DNA of 64,000 nucleotides from Epiperipatus broadwayi (taxonomy: Eukaryota > Onychophora > Udeonychophora > Euonychophora > Peripatidae): positions 1,382,001 through 1,446,000 of the forward strand of contig JAQFVV010006294.1 in NCBI GenBank assembly GCA_028023455.1, read 5' to 3'. The notes beneath the pieces were generated by a model that was not told the origin of the DNA, ran no database searches, and saw only the letters and a program-made list of their open reading frames with translations. The translations under genes and the position numbers were made by a program. The first letter of the stretch is position 1. Every line of letters begins with the position of its first letter. Below, piece by piece: positions 1-10,580 of the stretch.

Positions 1-190
1 ATCTTAGCTAATTTGTAAACAATATGTGCAGAGATAAAATGATTAAAACATGTAATTTTATTAGCTTCACTTCTAGACATTATGCAAATATTGATTCAAT
101 CAATATTCACTATCTATGCTTTCATAATGGACTATAAGTGAATATAAAAATTATCACTGATAAAATTATTCTGAAAAACAAAATATATAT

Positions 191-361
191 TGAGAATAAA
201 TTGAAAGTATGCTAGCCTTTCTCACATGCACAATTATAATAGAGAAAGCCAATCAGATTTTAAACAGATATCTAATAAATAATCAAGCTTAGACACGAGA
301 CAGAGATTTTGATAGAAAAGGTTGATACCAACCTTTTCTAAACTTAACTTTTATATATATA
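191..361. repeat. Direct repeat copy 1 with internal hairpin
   Basis: This 170 bp block is repeated almost identically at 538-708, 347 bp downstream, with only a few substitutions. Each copy ends with a perfect 11-bp stem (AGAAAAGGTTG / CAACCTTTTCT) around the four-base loop ATAC, at 314-339 here, followed by a (TA)n run. The sequence between the copies (362-537) is not repeated. The unit could be a truncated tandem duplication or the end of an unrecognised element. No coding sequence is visible. Confidence 0.85.
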
Positions 362-537
362 TAAGCCAGTCTTAAGCATCTTAGCCCGAAAGCTTTAAAT
401 ATATAAACAAATACAATTATCATTCATTGTGTTATAAATATAATATATTATGGCACGAAATCTCAGATTTACTATACCGCAATTTTCATAGCAGCAACGT
501 TTGTATACAATATTTATCTAAATCGCATGTTGAAAAT

Positions 538-708
538 TGATAATAAATTGAAAATATGCTAGCCTTACTCACATGCACAATTATAATAGAGAAAGCCAAT
601 CAGATTTTAAACAGATATCTAATAAATAATCAAGCTTAGACATGAGACAGAGATTTTGATAGAAAAGGTTGATACCAACCTTTTCTAAACTTAACTTTTA
701 TATATATA
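538..708. repeat. Direct repeat copy 2 with internal hairpin
   Basis: Second copy of the block at 191-361. The hairpin lies at 661-686 and is unchanged, although single-base differences occur elsewhere in the block (for example cacgag versus catgag). The (TA)n run after it runs into the intron just before the exon at 751-945. Confidence 0.85.
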
Positions 709-750
709 AAATATATATATATATTGAGATAAATTAAATACATATCATAC

Positions 751-945
751 CTCTTTCAGAATCAGCTTCTGGTCAATTCTTAAAGTAATATCAAATGAAA
801 ACAATACTGCAGACAATTTATAATTAAGCAACACTTTGTGAATTCTTTGATATTTAGATTTCTGAGGAATATTCCAGAATGCAACCTTGCTTCTATTTTC
901 AAAAGATATCTCTGAAACTTTCAAGTCTATTATTTCTAGATGATT
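751..945 (-). CDS. Exon of ankyrin/pseudo-GTPase gene: switch II-like segment
   Basis: This 195-bp exon is open in one frame for 65 codons. On the minus strand it is preceded by a ttttag acceptor and followed by a GTATGA donor (744-750). Seen: beta2-like IIDLKVSEISFEN, then VAFWNIPQKSKY and LSAVLFSFDIT. In Ras, Rab and Roc GTPases the order is beta2, beta3 ending in WDTAGQE or WDFAGQE, then a hydrophobic strand ending in YDIT or FDIT. The alignment is clear, but the catalytic DxxGQ site reads NIPQK, so the Asp, Gly and Gln are lost. Inference: this is a degenerate GTPase domain belonging to the same gene as the minus-strand exons at 20.1, 24.7, 28.9 and 44.7 kb. Phase is 0 at both ends. The next exon downstream should lie beyond base 1. 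It could instead be an exon of an unrelated Roc or Rab-like gene. Confidence 0.65.
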
Positions 946-1845
946 CTAAAATGCAAATTCATATATATGTAATGATATCAAAATTTTCTGATTTAAAATA
1001 AATGGAATAGATAAACAAGTTCAATAAAATAAATATGTTCAAGCAACTGTTTTCCAACTTTTACATTCTTTTCCAACATGAGCCATATGAATGATCCAAT
1101 TTTCAGGCTAATAATAAAAGACTTTTGACTAAAACAATATATTTATTTTATTTAATAAAATAATGAATTTATATTATTATTTCATATATATATACATACT
1201 GCAATACAACTAAATATATCTTACTAAAATCTATTTATAAAGATCTTTATATAATAACTAAATCATGACAACATTAATAATAAATTACAGAAACACTTTC
1301 AATTACTGCAAGACAATAATGGTCACGTGCTTACAAACATAAAATTAATATATCATCTCCCATAATTCACTATTCCACATGCCTTGTGAATTTCCACACT
1401 AGCATCTTATTTGTTAAGCAAATTATTTTTTTTTCTATTTGCTAAAAAGCCTTTATTATTATTTTTTTCATGTAATATTTTTATTTTATCCAAATTAAAT
1501 TCATTATTTTTTATTTTAATATAATGTGTGTATATTATACCAGAATGGGATAATGTGGTTATATCTGGGGTAATAGCAAAATATCATCATCCCAGGTAAA
1601 TAAAATATAAAATTGAATATTAAAGTATTATATTATAAGATGTATAAGTAATGTTATATATTATGTCAGATGTAAGTAATTTTATATATTACAACAGCAT
1701 GAGATCTTGATATCTCTCTGAGAGATCAGCCCAGTTAACTCCTTAAGCATAAGCATAATTAACTAAGTTAACCAGCATTATCAATAAGTAAAACTAATTA
1801 GAAGTATTACTCATCACTATGAGTGATTAGCAATAAAAAAGACAT
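946..1845. other. AT-rich intronic sequence, nothing recognised
   Basis: This holds homopolymer and TA-rich sequence with no open frame of note, no clear splice pair and no repeat ends that I can pair. Confidence 0.6.
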
Positions 1846-1849
1846 CAAC

Positions 1850-1965
1850 AGTCAATCTGGTGACTGGATTTGAAACGGGTCTCCTGTAGATCAGGCTAAC
1901 TATTGACTTCTTGCCAGCTTGGGGCAATTATTTAACCATTACTTTGGAAGCACAAACTTAAGTGC
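1850..1965 (-). repeat. tRNA-derived SINE fragment (candidate)
   Basis: On the minus strand there is an A box-like TGGCAAGAAGT followed about 35 nt later by GTTTCAAATCC. The second motif matches the RNA polymerase III B box (GTTCRANNC) with one extra T. The block is richer in GC than its surroundings. A decayed SINE head is likely, but no tail or target-site duplication was found. Confidence 0.4.
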
Positions 1966-2640
1966 TAATCCATCTGAATATACAACCATAAAAACAATAA
2001 TGCTGGGATATAAAAACATGTTGATCATCATTAATGCTCTGGTCACTTAACCAACTATAAACTTAAATTCTGATAGAGACTAAACTAAAATAAAATGTAG
2101 TACATATGCTTTGAAGAATATACTCTTTGCACCAACCAGGATGTCATCATCATTGATAGGAATATCATCATCATCACTGGTTTCTCATAAACACTAATAC
2201 ACACTCCCTTTAATATATTAGACTGTTATACTTGAATCTAGCTCAGAGAACATAAGATTTATAACTGCTACTGTGATCAAAAGATGATGCAAATATAATA
2301 TTGTAAAAACCATTTAGAATTAAGTCACTGGAATAATTTTAATAATTGAATACAAGTTTATTAATAACAATAACAAAAAAATGATTTTAAGGTCTCTAAA
2401 ATAAGACTATACACATACAAGCTTTCTGATTTTGATTAATGTACATAAATAAAAGTATCACATTTGTGATTTACAAGATTATTACAAAATTCAAGTTATT
2501 ACATTAATTCACAATATCTCTTAATGGGTTTACATACAACAGATATATGCACAGATGCATGTTCTAGAATATACAATGAATACATTTCAATTGACATTTA
2601 ATAAAATTAAAAGATTAAATTTTACATATGTTTATTTGAT
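1966..2640. other. AT-rich sequence, nothing recognised
   Basis: A short open frame at 2555-2737 runs into the repeat array and has no protein-like features. A few ATCATC microrepeats lie near 2145-2180. Confidence 0.5.
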
Positions 2641-2960
2641 TAATATACAAAATTCAAGTTATTCAAATGAAAGTCAACCTCTGATAATGTGCTATTTCTT
2701 AAATATTATAAATTTCTGCGCACTCGCCCACCAGTAAGAGTTTAAAAAACTTAGGTGAATCACTTAAGTTTAGAGCACATTTGTATACCAATTCTCAATT
2801 GATCATGCTTAAATCAGGACTTGAATCTATTGTGTGCCTGATGTTATAATCAAATATTGAATTGTACAAATTTAGTTAAGTTATCGCAGGAGACAGTATC
2901 TCATTTTTAACCACCTCTAATTATTTAGTCTTATATAACTTACAAATGTAAATCTATTAT
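2640..2960 (+). repeat. Repeat-array unit 1 (about 320 bp)
   Basis: First copy of a unit that begins near AAGTCAACCTCTGATAATG and ends with the motif CTATTATTATAAAG. It recurs directly at about 2985-3288 and inverted at 3830-4105. Shared landmarks are GTGTGCCTGATGTTATAATC and TTGAATTGTACAAATTTAG. No coding sequence is visible. The arrangement of two direct copies plus one inverted copy suggests a foldback or rearranged MITE. Confidence 0.8.
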
Positions 2961-3288
2961 TATAAAGTGCTGAAAATTTTGAAATTACTCAAATAGAAGT
3001 CAACCTCTGATAATGCACTATTTCTAAAATATTATAAATCTCTGTGCACTTGCCTGTCTGTAAGAATTTAAAAAACTTTAAGTGAATCACTTAAATTTAG
3101 AGTGCATTTGTATCATTCTCACTGGCCATGCTTAAATCAGGACTTGAGTCTATTGTGTGCCTGATGTTATAATCAAATACTGAATTGTACAAATTTAGTT
3201 AAACTTTTGCAGGAGAAAGAGTGTCTCATTTTTAACCACCTATGATTAGACTTATATGATTTATAAAGGTACATCTATTATTATAAAG
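2961..3288 (+). repeat. Repeat-array unit 2, left arm of an inverted repeat
   Basis: Direct copy of the unit at 2640-2960. It also pairs as the left arm of an inverted repeat with 3830-4105. Its right end TTATAAAG (3281-3288) is the target site duplicated by the hAT MITE that follows. Confidence 0.8.
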
Positions 3289-3821
3289 CAATGGTCTTCA
3301 ACCTTTTCACACCTGCGGACCAGTAAAAATAAAGATAAGGTTTCGCGGACTGGCAAAAATAAAAATAAGGTTTCGCGGACTGGCAGAAGTCTATAGATAC
3401 ATTTTCTTAAAGATGTAAACTGCTTAGCTTTAGATGAGCATAATTGTTAAAACTGATCAAAACAACAATGTTAAATATATAAAATGAAATTATATATATA
3501 TGCAGTTTGTATAATAAAAAACGTTTTTTTTAATTTTGAATTTTTTTAGAAAAGTAATAAAAAATTTAATTCTACCCCCTCCTCCATATAAACATCTGTG
3601 ATAACTAAAAAAACAAATTAATTTATGTATGATTGATTAGATTTTGTTTTCGTTCTGTTTCTTTTTTTTTAATTGGGTAAAAATGAGATGAAATAAAAAT
3701 TGTTTATATTAATTAAAAGTTAACACTCTTATTATTTTGTTATTACAAACTTTCCTGCAGCCCGGAAGAAGTTCTTTTGCGGTCCGGCACCGGTCCGCGG
3801 ACCAAGGGTTGAAGATGATTG
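3289..3821. mobile_element. Non-autonomous hAT element (MITE), 533 bp
   Basis: The termini are inverted repeats: CAATGGTCTTCAACC at the left and the complement of CAATCATCTTCAACCC at the right. They are flanked by a perfect 8-bp duplication TTATAAAG (3281-3288 and 3822-3829). An 8-bp duplication with CAxxGxTCTTCAACC-type ends is diagnostic of hAT. The interior has a duplicated module containing TTTCGCGGACTGGC (about 3325-3385) and a T/A-rich core with no transposase frame. It inserted cleanly into the repeat array, so it is younger than the array. Confidence 0.92.
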
Positions 3822-3829
3822 TTATAAAG

Positions 3830-4105
3830 CACTGAAAATTTAAGTTAACTAAATTTGTACAATTCAATATTTGATTATAACATCAGGCACACAAAAGACT
3901 CAAGCCCTAATTTAATCATAGTCGGTGAGAGTTGGTATATATACAAATGTTCAAAAATTAAGTGATTCACTAAAGTTTTTTAAATTATTACTGGTGGACA
4001 AGTGTGTAAAGATTTATAATATTTAAGAAATAACACATTATCAGAGGTTGACTTCTGTTTGAATAATTTCAAAATTTTCAGCACTTTATAATAATAGATT
4101 TAAAA
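3830..4105 (-). repeat. Repeat-array unit 3, inverted right arm
   Basis: The reverse complement of this segment matches units 1 and 2, including AAGTCAACCTCTGATAATG and the CTATTATTATAAAGTGCTG end. With 2961-3288 it forms a large inverted repeat whose middle holds the hAT MITE. Confidence 0.8.
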
Positions 4106-4109
4106 TTCA

Positions 4110-4840
4110 AGTTACTATATTGTGGTTAACATATATGTTCTAATAAGTTTACTTAAAATACATTCAGCACACAGACATGTGGCTAATAATTTCTGAACAT
4201 CTTTGACTTGCCATAAAATAAAAATACATGATTAAGTTATATTTTAATGATACAAATACTCTATATTAGGTTTACTAAAACACGTATATATAATTGTACA
4301 GATGTGCATTAAATTAATTTATTAACAGAACATATTTAAATTTGTCAAAATAATAAATGACATTAATTTTTATAGCACATAATTAACAAATAAGTTTGTG
4401 CACGTAAAAATGTATGTGCACATTAGCATTTATATCATATTTTAATTTACCAAACTAAATTATTAAAATTTATATTCTTCATCATCAATTCTTTGTTGAA
4501 TATACATAAATTTCCTTACTTTTATAATAAAGGCTTTCCTTTCTTTTAAAAATACTATCAGTCTTGACAGGTTACTCTAAAAAGATGTTTTTTGTTTTTT
4601 TTTTTTAAAACAAGATATCAATTCATTAATTCTTTACTCTTAGATTTTTAATCTGAGCAAAATTATTTGTGTTTCAATTTTAAAATGTCTTTTTTTTTAA
4701 TAAATGAAAAATAAAATCATTCTATTAATCCTTTACTTTTTTATTTTAAATCCAAGCAAAATTATTACTTGCACTTTTAGTTATATTTTTAAATGTCATT
4801 TTAAGGAACTACTAAATCAACTCATGTATATACATTTATC
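4110..4840. other. AT-rich sequence, nothing recognised
   Basis: This contains long T-runs and TA-rich sequence. I see no paired repeat ends and no open frame. Confidence 0.6.
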
Positions 4841-5100
4841 TGTGCTTTTCTACATATAGTTGACACAACATATGTATAATGAATTCTTTAGCAAGCTGAG
4901 GTTCTCTTTGTGTGTCATCATCGAGGAAGGTATAATCAGGTAACTGTTGATGATCTCCCTTTCTGCCCATAATTTAATATATTTCAGAAAGCAAACTGGT
5001 TTTAGAACACATTTGGGTGCTGATATAGTACACACTTGACACCATTTTGAATTTTATAACTCACCCAAAATCCCCGTTGACACATTCAAGCATTGTCAAC
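4840..5100 (-). pseudogene. Coding-like dispersed repeat, copy 1 (broken)
   Basis: On the minus strand from about 5100 this reads LECVNGDFG, stop, VIKFKMVSSVYYIST. After a frame change near 4960 it continues as a protein-like, charged stretch (GDHQQLPDYTFLDDDTQ, then EPQLAKEFIIHMLCQLYVEK) that ends at a TAA. The first part is clearly homologous to the plus-strand frame at 7848-7935 (LEYVNRDFGGVIKFKMV), so it is a repeated coding fragment and not chance. I do not recognise the protein. Possible sources are an unidentified transposon protein or a duplicated host exon. The frame change and the internal stop mean it is dead. Confidence 0.5.
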
Positions 5101-5237
5101 ATGTGGTTTCAAAAAAAGACGATTACAAAATCACAAATTTCATCATTAATTAAAAAATCAAAATGCAAAGTTTGCAATTGTCATCGAGAATTTAAAAATC
5201 CAAATTTTAATTTTGATCAATATTTAACATTTAATAA

Positions 5238-5245
5238 AAAATCAA
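5238..5245. repeat. Left target-site duplication AAAATCAA
   Basis: 8-bp direct repeat matching 7269-7276, immediately flanking the terminal inverted repeats of the Merlin-like element. Confidence 0.85.
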
Positions 5246-7268
5246 GGTTCTAGTAAACTATTAACTGTGCAGCCTTTGGTGGCACTGTTTCTAGTTAAAA
5301 ACAGAGCGGTATAACATTACCGGGCCGCTAGATTTTTTTTATCTAATAGATCGTATTTTGACATACACTGTAATTTTTTTTTTTTAATATTTAATATATT
5401 GTTGTTGTTTGTTTTGGACATTATTATTTTTTTTAAATATATTATTGTTGTTTGTTTTGGACATAATTATTTTTTTGGTTTTCATTTGATAAATTTCAAA
5501 CTATAAAGGAGACTTTGACCTTTTTTTTTGGATCTCAAAAGTACATAATTTTTGACATACGCCTTTATTTGGGGGGGAGGGGATTTCCATTCTAAATCTA
5601 CTGTTTCTTTTTTACAGACGTCTTTTATTTTTTTGTTTTGGATTCGATACATTTCAAAGTAATAAGGGACAGTTTTAACTTTTTTTTTGAATATCTCAAA
5701 TACAGTATACACAATTTGCTTTACATACAACTTTCTTTTTTTGTTGTTGTTGTTATTCAAAATTAGAATCGACACTTTCTTTTTGAATTATGTTAAAAAT
5801 GAGGGAGTTGGCTGTTGATTGATTTAGCAACAAAAAATTCAAACCTGTCCGACAAACTCCACCTCAGATGTTCGTATTTGCTTATAAACGAAAAGAATTT
5901 TGGTATTTTATCTTAAATTTATAAATACGGTTTTTTTTTGTTTTGGTCGGCGTGTTTTGATTTTTTTTTTTTTTTAATAATAACAAATAAAATGGGGTTT
6001 TGATTTGTTTTTTTTTTTTTTAATAATAATAAATAAAACGGGACTTCTTTTTTCTCTTAGATTTATAAATACGGGGGGGGGGTTTGTGATGGCGGGTTTT
6101 GCTTTTTTTAATAACAAATAAAATGTCCAAAACAAAAACCAAAAAGTCAATCGCGGTATTGTTTTTTTAACACAAAAAATATGTATGTTAACCGGTTTTG
6201 TTACATTCTGTCGGATTTATTTATTTATCTTTTTTAAGAGTCGTACAAGTTTGTTAAAGATTTTTTGTTTTCATAACAAATAAAACGTCCGGTATTTTTA
6301 TTCTTTTTTAACAACAAAAATTAAGCTCGGGTTCATTTTTAAAATCTACTTAACGTGCTGTTTATTGATTTAAAACAACAACAACAAAAAACCTCTTTTT
6401 GCTTCTAAACGGAACGAATAGGTATGTCAAAAGAAGAAGTTTTTTTTTTAAAAAAAAATCAATCAATCAAGAGATGTCCAACAAACTACACCGCCCCTTT
6501 TTAACACTATCATTCTGGGTGTTAATTACATGATTTACAGATAAAAATAATCGCAAACAAAACACAAATTCTTTCCAGAAAATAAATTTATTAACCACAT
6601 ATGACTGAACTAAATCAACTGTAACGAATGGTAGGATGTTTTGGGCTTGCAAAAATGCAACTGCCTCACTTTCTCTGTTTGGGACGTCCCACAAATATAA
6701 TAACGTGGTAGACATTTTGTTCTTCTTTTTCAACTCTCGTCCGAATCATGACAGAAATGGTATTTTTCCGCAAACAACTCCAATCGTCTGCCAGAGAGCT
6801 TGAGAAATTGTATTTTGTCTTTTTTGACCCCCAAAAAAGCCAAAATTAGCCCCAAAAAATTTTTGACAAATATCAATAATACGCTGAAAATTACTAGTAC
6901 GCAAAAATATTTCAGTTGGGAAATACAGAAAATCATAAACATCAACAAATAAACACTTGAAAAAGATGACAATGCTCACACTCTCATCTTAAATTCTAGC
7001 GACAATACAAATTCTGTCAATATGCATAGGAATTCAACCCGCAATGAAATCAACGGCAAACTATACGATCATAATATTGTTAGTAGACATAGTGTTATTG
7101 AACGTGAAAGAATTGGCCGCATATTATAACCACTACATACAATCTACTCATATATTAATGAGCACTCGTATATTCGCTACAGGTTCGGCCGTGAAAGCTG
7201 TATAATTCTGTGTTTTTACACAGAAACAGTGCCACCAAAGGCTGCACAGTTAATAGTTTACTAGAACC
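5246..7268 (-). mobile_element. Merlin-like DNA transposon, 2.02 kb, decayed
   Basis: The ends are perfect 47-bp inverted repeats (5246-5292 and 7222-7268, starting GGTTCTAGTAAAC). They are flanked by an identical 8-bp duplication AAAATCAA (5238-5245 and 7269-7276). Within the element the minus-strand frame at 6467-6733 contains NRESEAVAFLQAQNILP. This resembles the 'EExAIxFLQxxGLL' motif at the N-terminus of Merlin/IS1016-type transposases, and Merlin elements make 8-9 bp duplications. The frame upstream (6730-6979) is out of register, and there is no full catalytic domain. The interior also has T-homopolymer runs and short tandem duplications such as TTGTTGTTTGTTTTGGACAT (about 5400-5465). 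The boundaries are firm. The family assignment is an inference from the duplication size and one motif. Confidence 0.75.
6467..6733 (-). pseudogene. Merlin-like transposase N-terminal fragment (candidate)
   Basis: Eighty-eight codons starting MKKKNKMSTTLLYLWDVPN, followed by NRESEAVAFLQAQNILP. The FLQ-containing helix is typical of the leader before the zinc ribbon in Merlin and ISXO2-like transposases. No CxxC ribbon follows, so the piece is truncated or frameshifted. I see no DDE residues downstream. Confidence 0.35.
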
Positions 7269-7276
7269 AAAATCAA
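7269..7276. repeat. Right target-site duplication AAAATCAA
   Basis: Exact partner of 5238-5245. Confidence 0.85.
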
Positions 7277-7840
7277 AATCAAATAATATGAGTAAATACT
7301 TTGCATTAATATATTATTACAATTTACATAAATCTTTTAAAAAATGAAAATGCAATTTACATATGTTATATGCCTAAGAAAGAAATCAAAGAGCAATTTG
7401 TTTTCTACTTTTTTTAAAAAAAAAAAAACTAATTAACATACTTTTCATTGATATGCCAAAAGATTATAACTTATAAAATATGAAATCAGCATATTATTTT
7501 TACAAATAATAGAATTTTAGTTTTTTTTTACAGAAATTCTTTGTTCACTACTGTTGATCACTTGAAGGTTTTATTTTTTTTTTTTTACAGTAATATAAAC
7601 TCCATAATCTTATTAATATTGTTTTTAGTAGTTAGCTAATATGTATTTAAGTGGTATATGCACTTGTGTTGAATAAAAATTAGTTTAATATTTTTTTTCA
7701 ATATTTTGCTTCTTAGCTAGAAGATAAAGAACATGGATTAATTTAAATTGGCTAGATGATTTATACATTAAATTTAAAAATAAAGTACAATTGTTATATA
7801 ATATGATCTTCATGATTAATATGCTTACTGATAATTGATG
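7277..7840. other. AT-rich sequence, nothing recognised
   Basis: Several long A or T homopolymers occur (for example 7414-7428 and 7571-7586). No gene or paired repeat is visible. Confidence 0.6.
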
Positions 7841-7844
7841 TCAT

Positions 7845-8105
7845 TTATTGCTTGAATATGTCAATAGGGATTTTGGGGGAGTTATAAAATTCAAAATGGT
7901 GTTGAACATACATTATATCAGCACCCACATTTGTAGCTATAAAATACTTGAAATTGGCCCTTTTCTCCATATGAATTCAAACTCCACCATCATGAACTAT
8001 AGAGCAGCACCCATCCTTTTTGCCTTCCTTTATATCTTCATGAGAGCTCTATATAACTCTGCAAACACCAACTCTGCTAGCCAACTCTTCTCAAAATATT
8101 ACTAG
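7845..8105 (+). pseudogene. Coding-like dispersed repeat, copy 2
   Basis: The plus-strand frame starts LEYVNRDFGGVIKFKMV, then NIHYISTHICSYKILEIG. The nucleotide sequence is clearly similar to the minus-strand copy at about 4985-5100 (GAxTTATAAAATTCAAAATGG and TATATCAGCACCCA are shared). The frame stays open to 8105, but the second half does not match copy 1. The product is unknown. The sequence after it (8060-8150) has degenerate CTAGCCAAC/CAGCCAAAC repeats. Confidence 0.45.
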
Positions 8106-10430
8106 CCAAACACAACCAGCCAAACTCTTACAAAAACTATTAGCCAACTACAAACTAATATTTTTATCAACTCTTTTTATATAGTCAATTAAGGTGACAA
8201 AAACACTAATTAAAACTGTTTTTAATTAAAAACTGTTTTTTTCTTTTTAATCTTTTCAAATCACTTTTAATTAAAAGCTACTTTTTGCAATCATGTTTTT
8301 ACTTAAAAAAGATTTCTAATAGATATAAATTTTGTTCAATTGATTAAAAAGATTACAAAATAGACAATATAAATGTTTACAATTAACAGTTCTATTTTAT
8401 CATAAAACATGCTTGTTTTTAATTTCAAAATCAGAATACAATATTGATATTTATTTAGACTTTTTTAAACTGATTAATTTATAATAAAATTTTATTTTAA
8501 ATTCAAAATTATTTAATCTTTTTCTATGATTATTTATTTCAGGAAGTGTAGAAAAATATCTACAAAATTTTTGTTTGTTTAGTTCTACTTTTCCTTTCAA
8601 CTTTATATATATTTGCACACACCCTATGTTATTGTGTGCCATATAACAGAAGTGTTACAATATGTATTGAAATAGTGTGTCATTGTTAAAGCACATGGAA
8701 TAGGCAAGAATATCAATAAGAATTTAAAATATAACTTATGTAGCCAGAATAATTACTGCACACAAGGATAGAATTAAATGAGACAATAAATTCATCAAAC
8801 ATTTATGTGTGAGTGAGTGCCTAAAAATATTTGGTACAGACATTGATTTCAAAAGAAAAGAAATAAAGTATACTTCAATTTTTATTTTAAAAATATTTTA
8901 AAAAAAGGAAAAACTAAAAGCATTTTTTGAATTGTGTATTAAGGAATATTTTATTTTAAATGCAGAAAATGTTTTAAAGATAAATTGTTTAGATTAAAAA
9001 AAATTAGAAATGAAACTATTTGGGTATTTAAAAAAGATTTAATTGAAGATTATTCTAATAATTATAGAAAATAAGACAAAGGTCTTTTATGTTTGATTTT
9101 TTTTTCATTTAATAAACTAAGTAATAAAAATGTTTCAATGGAGTTTTGATTTTGTGAAGGAGTGATGCTGTGTTCTTTGTGATCTCAAGAAATTGTACCA
9201 GATTTAGTGTCTTTTCAAATATACAGCAGCCTATTTATAGAGAGAAGTGAAGAAAAAGTTTGATTTCACCAAATTTTCCAAGGAATGCTATGAAGTGAAT
9301 TCTAAACGCCAGCAATTTATCTAAACTGCAGAGTATAAAGTCAAATTTCCACCAAATGGATACTTTATACCAATACTATTTCAATATGATATTAAATCTA
9401 TAAGTCTTTATAGTGATTACAGTAAAAAGCAATAGTTATTATAATGATAGACTGGAACTGATACTAGCTCTACATCACCACATAATATTATTCAAGAATA
9501 AAAAAAGAAAATTGTCAAGAAAAATGCTAGCAAATTATATATACATATATGGGCCTGAAAATATAAGGTATTTATTTCAAACTGTATTAAAGCTTTCTCT
9601 AAATGAACTAAAGTTAAGAGTTCTCTATAATCTAAAACAATCATGAAAATATTATTAGTTTTAAAATTATGTTTCCTAGCAATAATTATTTTATGTGTAT
9701 AAATGTATTTTATATATATATATAGTTGCTTTCTATTATTTATATAAGCATTTTGTTAAATTAATTTAAAAAAAAAACATGTCTAACACACTTAATCTAG
9801 AAGATAAGCAAAAGGGTTTTTTTTTTTTTTTAGATTTTTAAGTTACAAAATGCATTTTGAAAGAAAATAAAAATAAAGTTAAGACTGCTTAAAGACCAGT
9901 TTTGAATATTAAACAGCAAAAAAATTATTTAAATTATCAGTTTTAAAATGCTTTATATTCAATGTTTGGAAAGTTATCAAGAAATAATTTAAGTTTTTAA
10001 AAAAGGAAAAGTTTATTATAGTACATACTAGTGGTAGTCCATGAAATTTTTAAGTAGGCGTATTTTATTAAAATACTGCCACCAAAAATAAATAAGGAAA
10101 ATGTATCAGAGCATTTCTAATTTTACAACCAATCAACCATTTTATTTTTCCATACCGATCATTGTTAGAAGATGTAATGTATTTTTTGTTTTTACTAACT
10201 GCTGTTTGCCAAATAATAACCTTTACTTTTTTTTTTTTCATATATGTAATGTCAATAGAGAAAATGTAATTTTTAAAATTTTTCAGTTATATTTTTATTT
10301 ATATGTTAATTTGTAAATGTTAATTACAAGAAAAAAAGTATTTTATTGCTCACCCTAAATGAAAACGATAAAAATTTATTTGCTCTGAAGAAAAAACAGA
10401 ATAGATAAATGTATCATTCTCAAATAACTA
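8106..10430. other. AT-rich sequence, nothing recognised
   Basis: This contains ORFs under 80 codons with AT-biased, lysine- and isoleucine-rich translations, which are expected by chance at this composition. Several poly-A and poly-T tracts lie at 8980-9110, 9760-9830 and 10225-10240. Confidence 0.55.
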
Positions 10431-10580
10431 TTGATATTGCCACAGCAAGCAGTTCCAATGACACTAGTTTTGAGCATTGCTAAGAACAAACGAATCTCAG
10501 TCCAACTTGCTGAAATTCACCAAATATCATCTTTCTGACACTGTTATAATTAGCAGCATCTTTGAATAGAATCTCTAGCA
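10430..10580 (-). other. Exon-like GC-richer island (unassigned)
   Basis: On the minus strand, after a ttaacag, the frame reads LEILFKDAANYNS then VRKMIFGEFQQVGLRFVCS and a stop. Composition and codon choice are more gene-like than the surroundings. It does not fit the phase needed by the neighbouring pseudo-GTPase exons, and I see no family match. It may be a terminal exon, a piece of an old mobile element, or chance. Confidence 0.25.

Noticed and set aside
4850-5000. Host exon of the pseudo-GTPase gene
   Set aside because: The required first base is A (TGA stop), and the upstream part is a dispersed repeat also found at 7848.
5482-5775. Minus-strand ORF of 97 codons in the Merlin-like element
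   Set aside because: Asparagine- and lysine-rich translation of T-runs and short duplications; no transposase motif.
10430-10580. Missing GTPase exon
   Set aside because: The frame is open, but every acceptor choice adds an A after the split TG codon, giving a stop, so it cannot join the 20111 exon.
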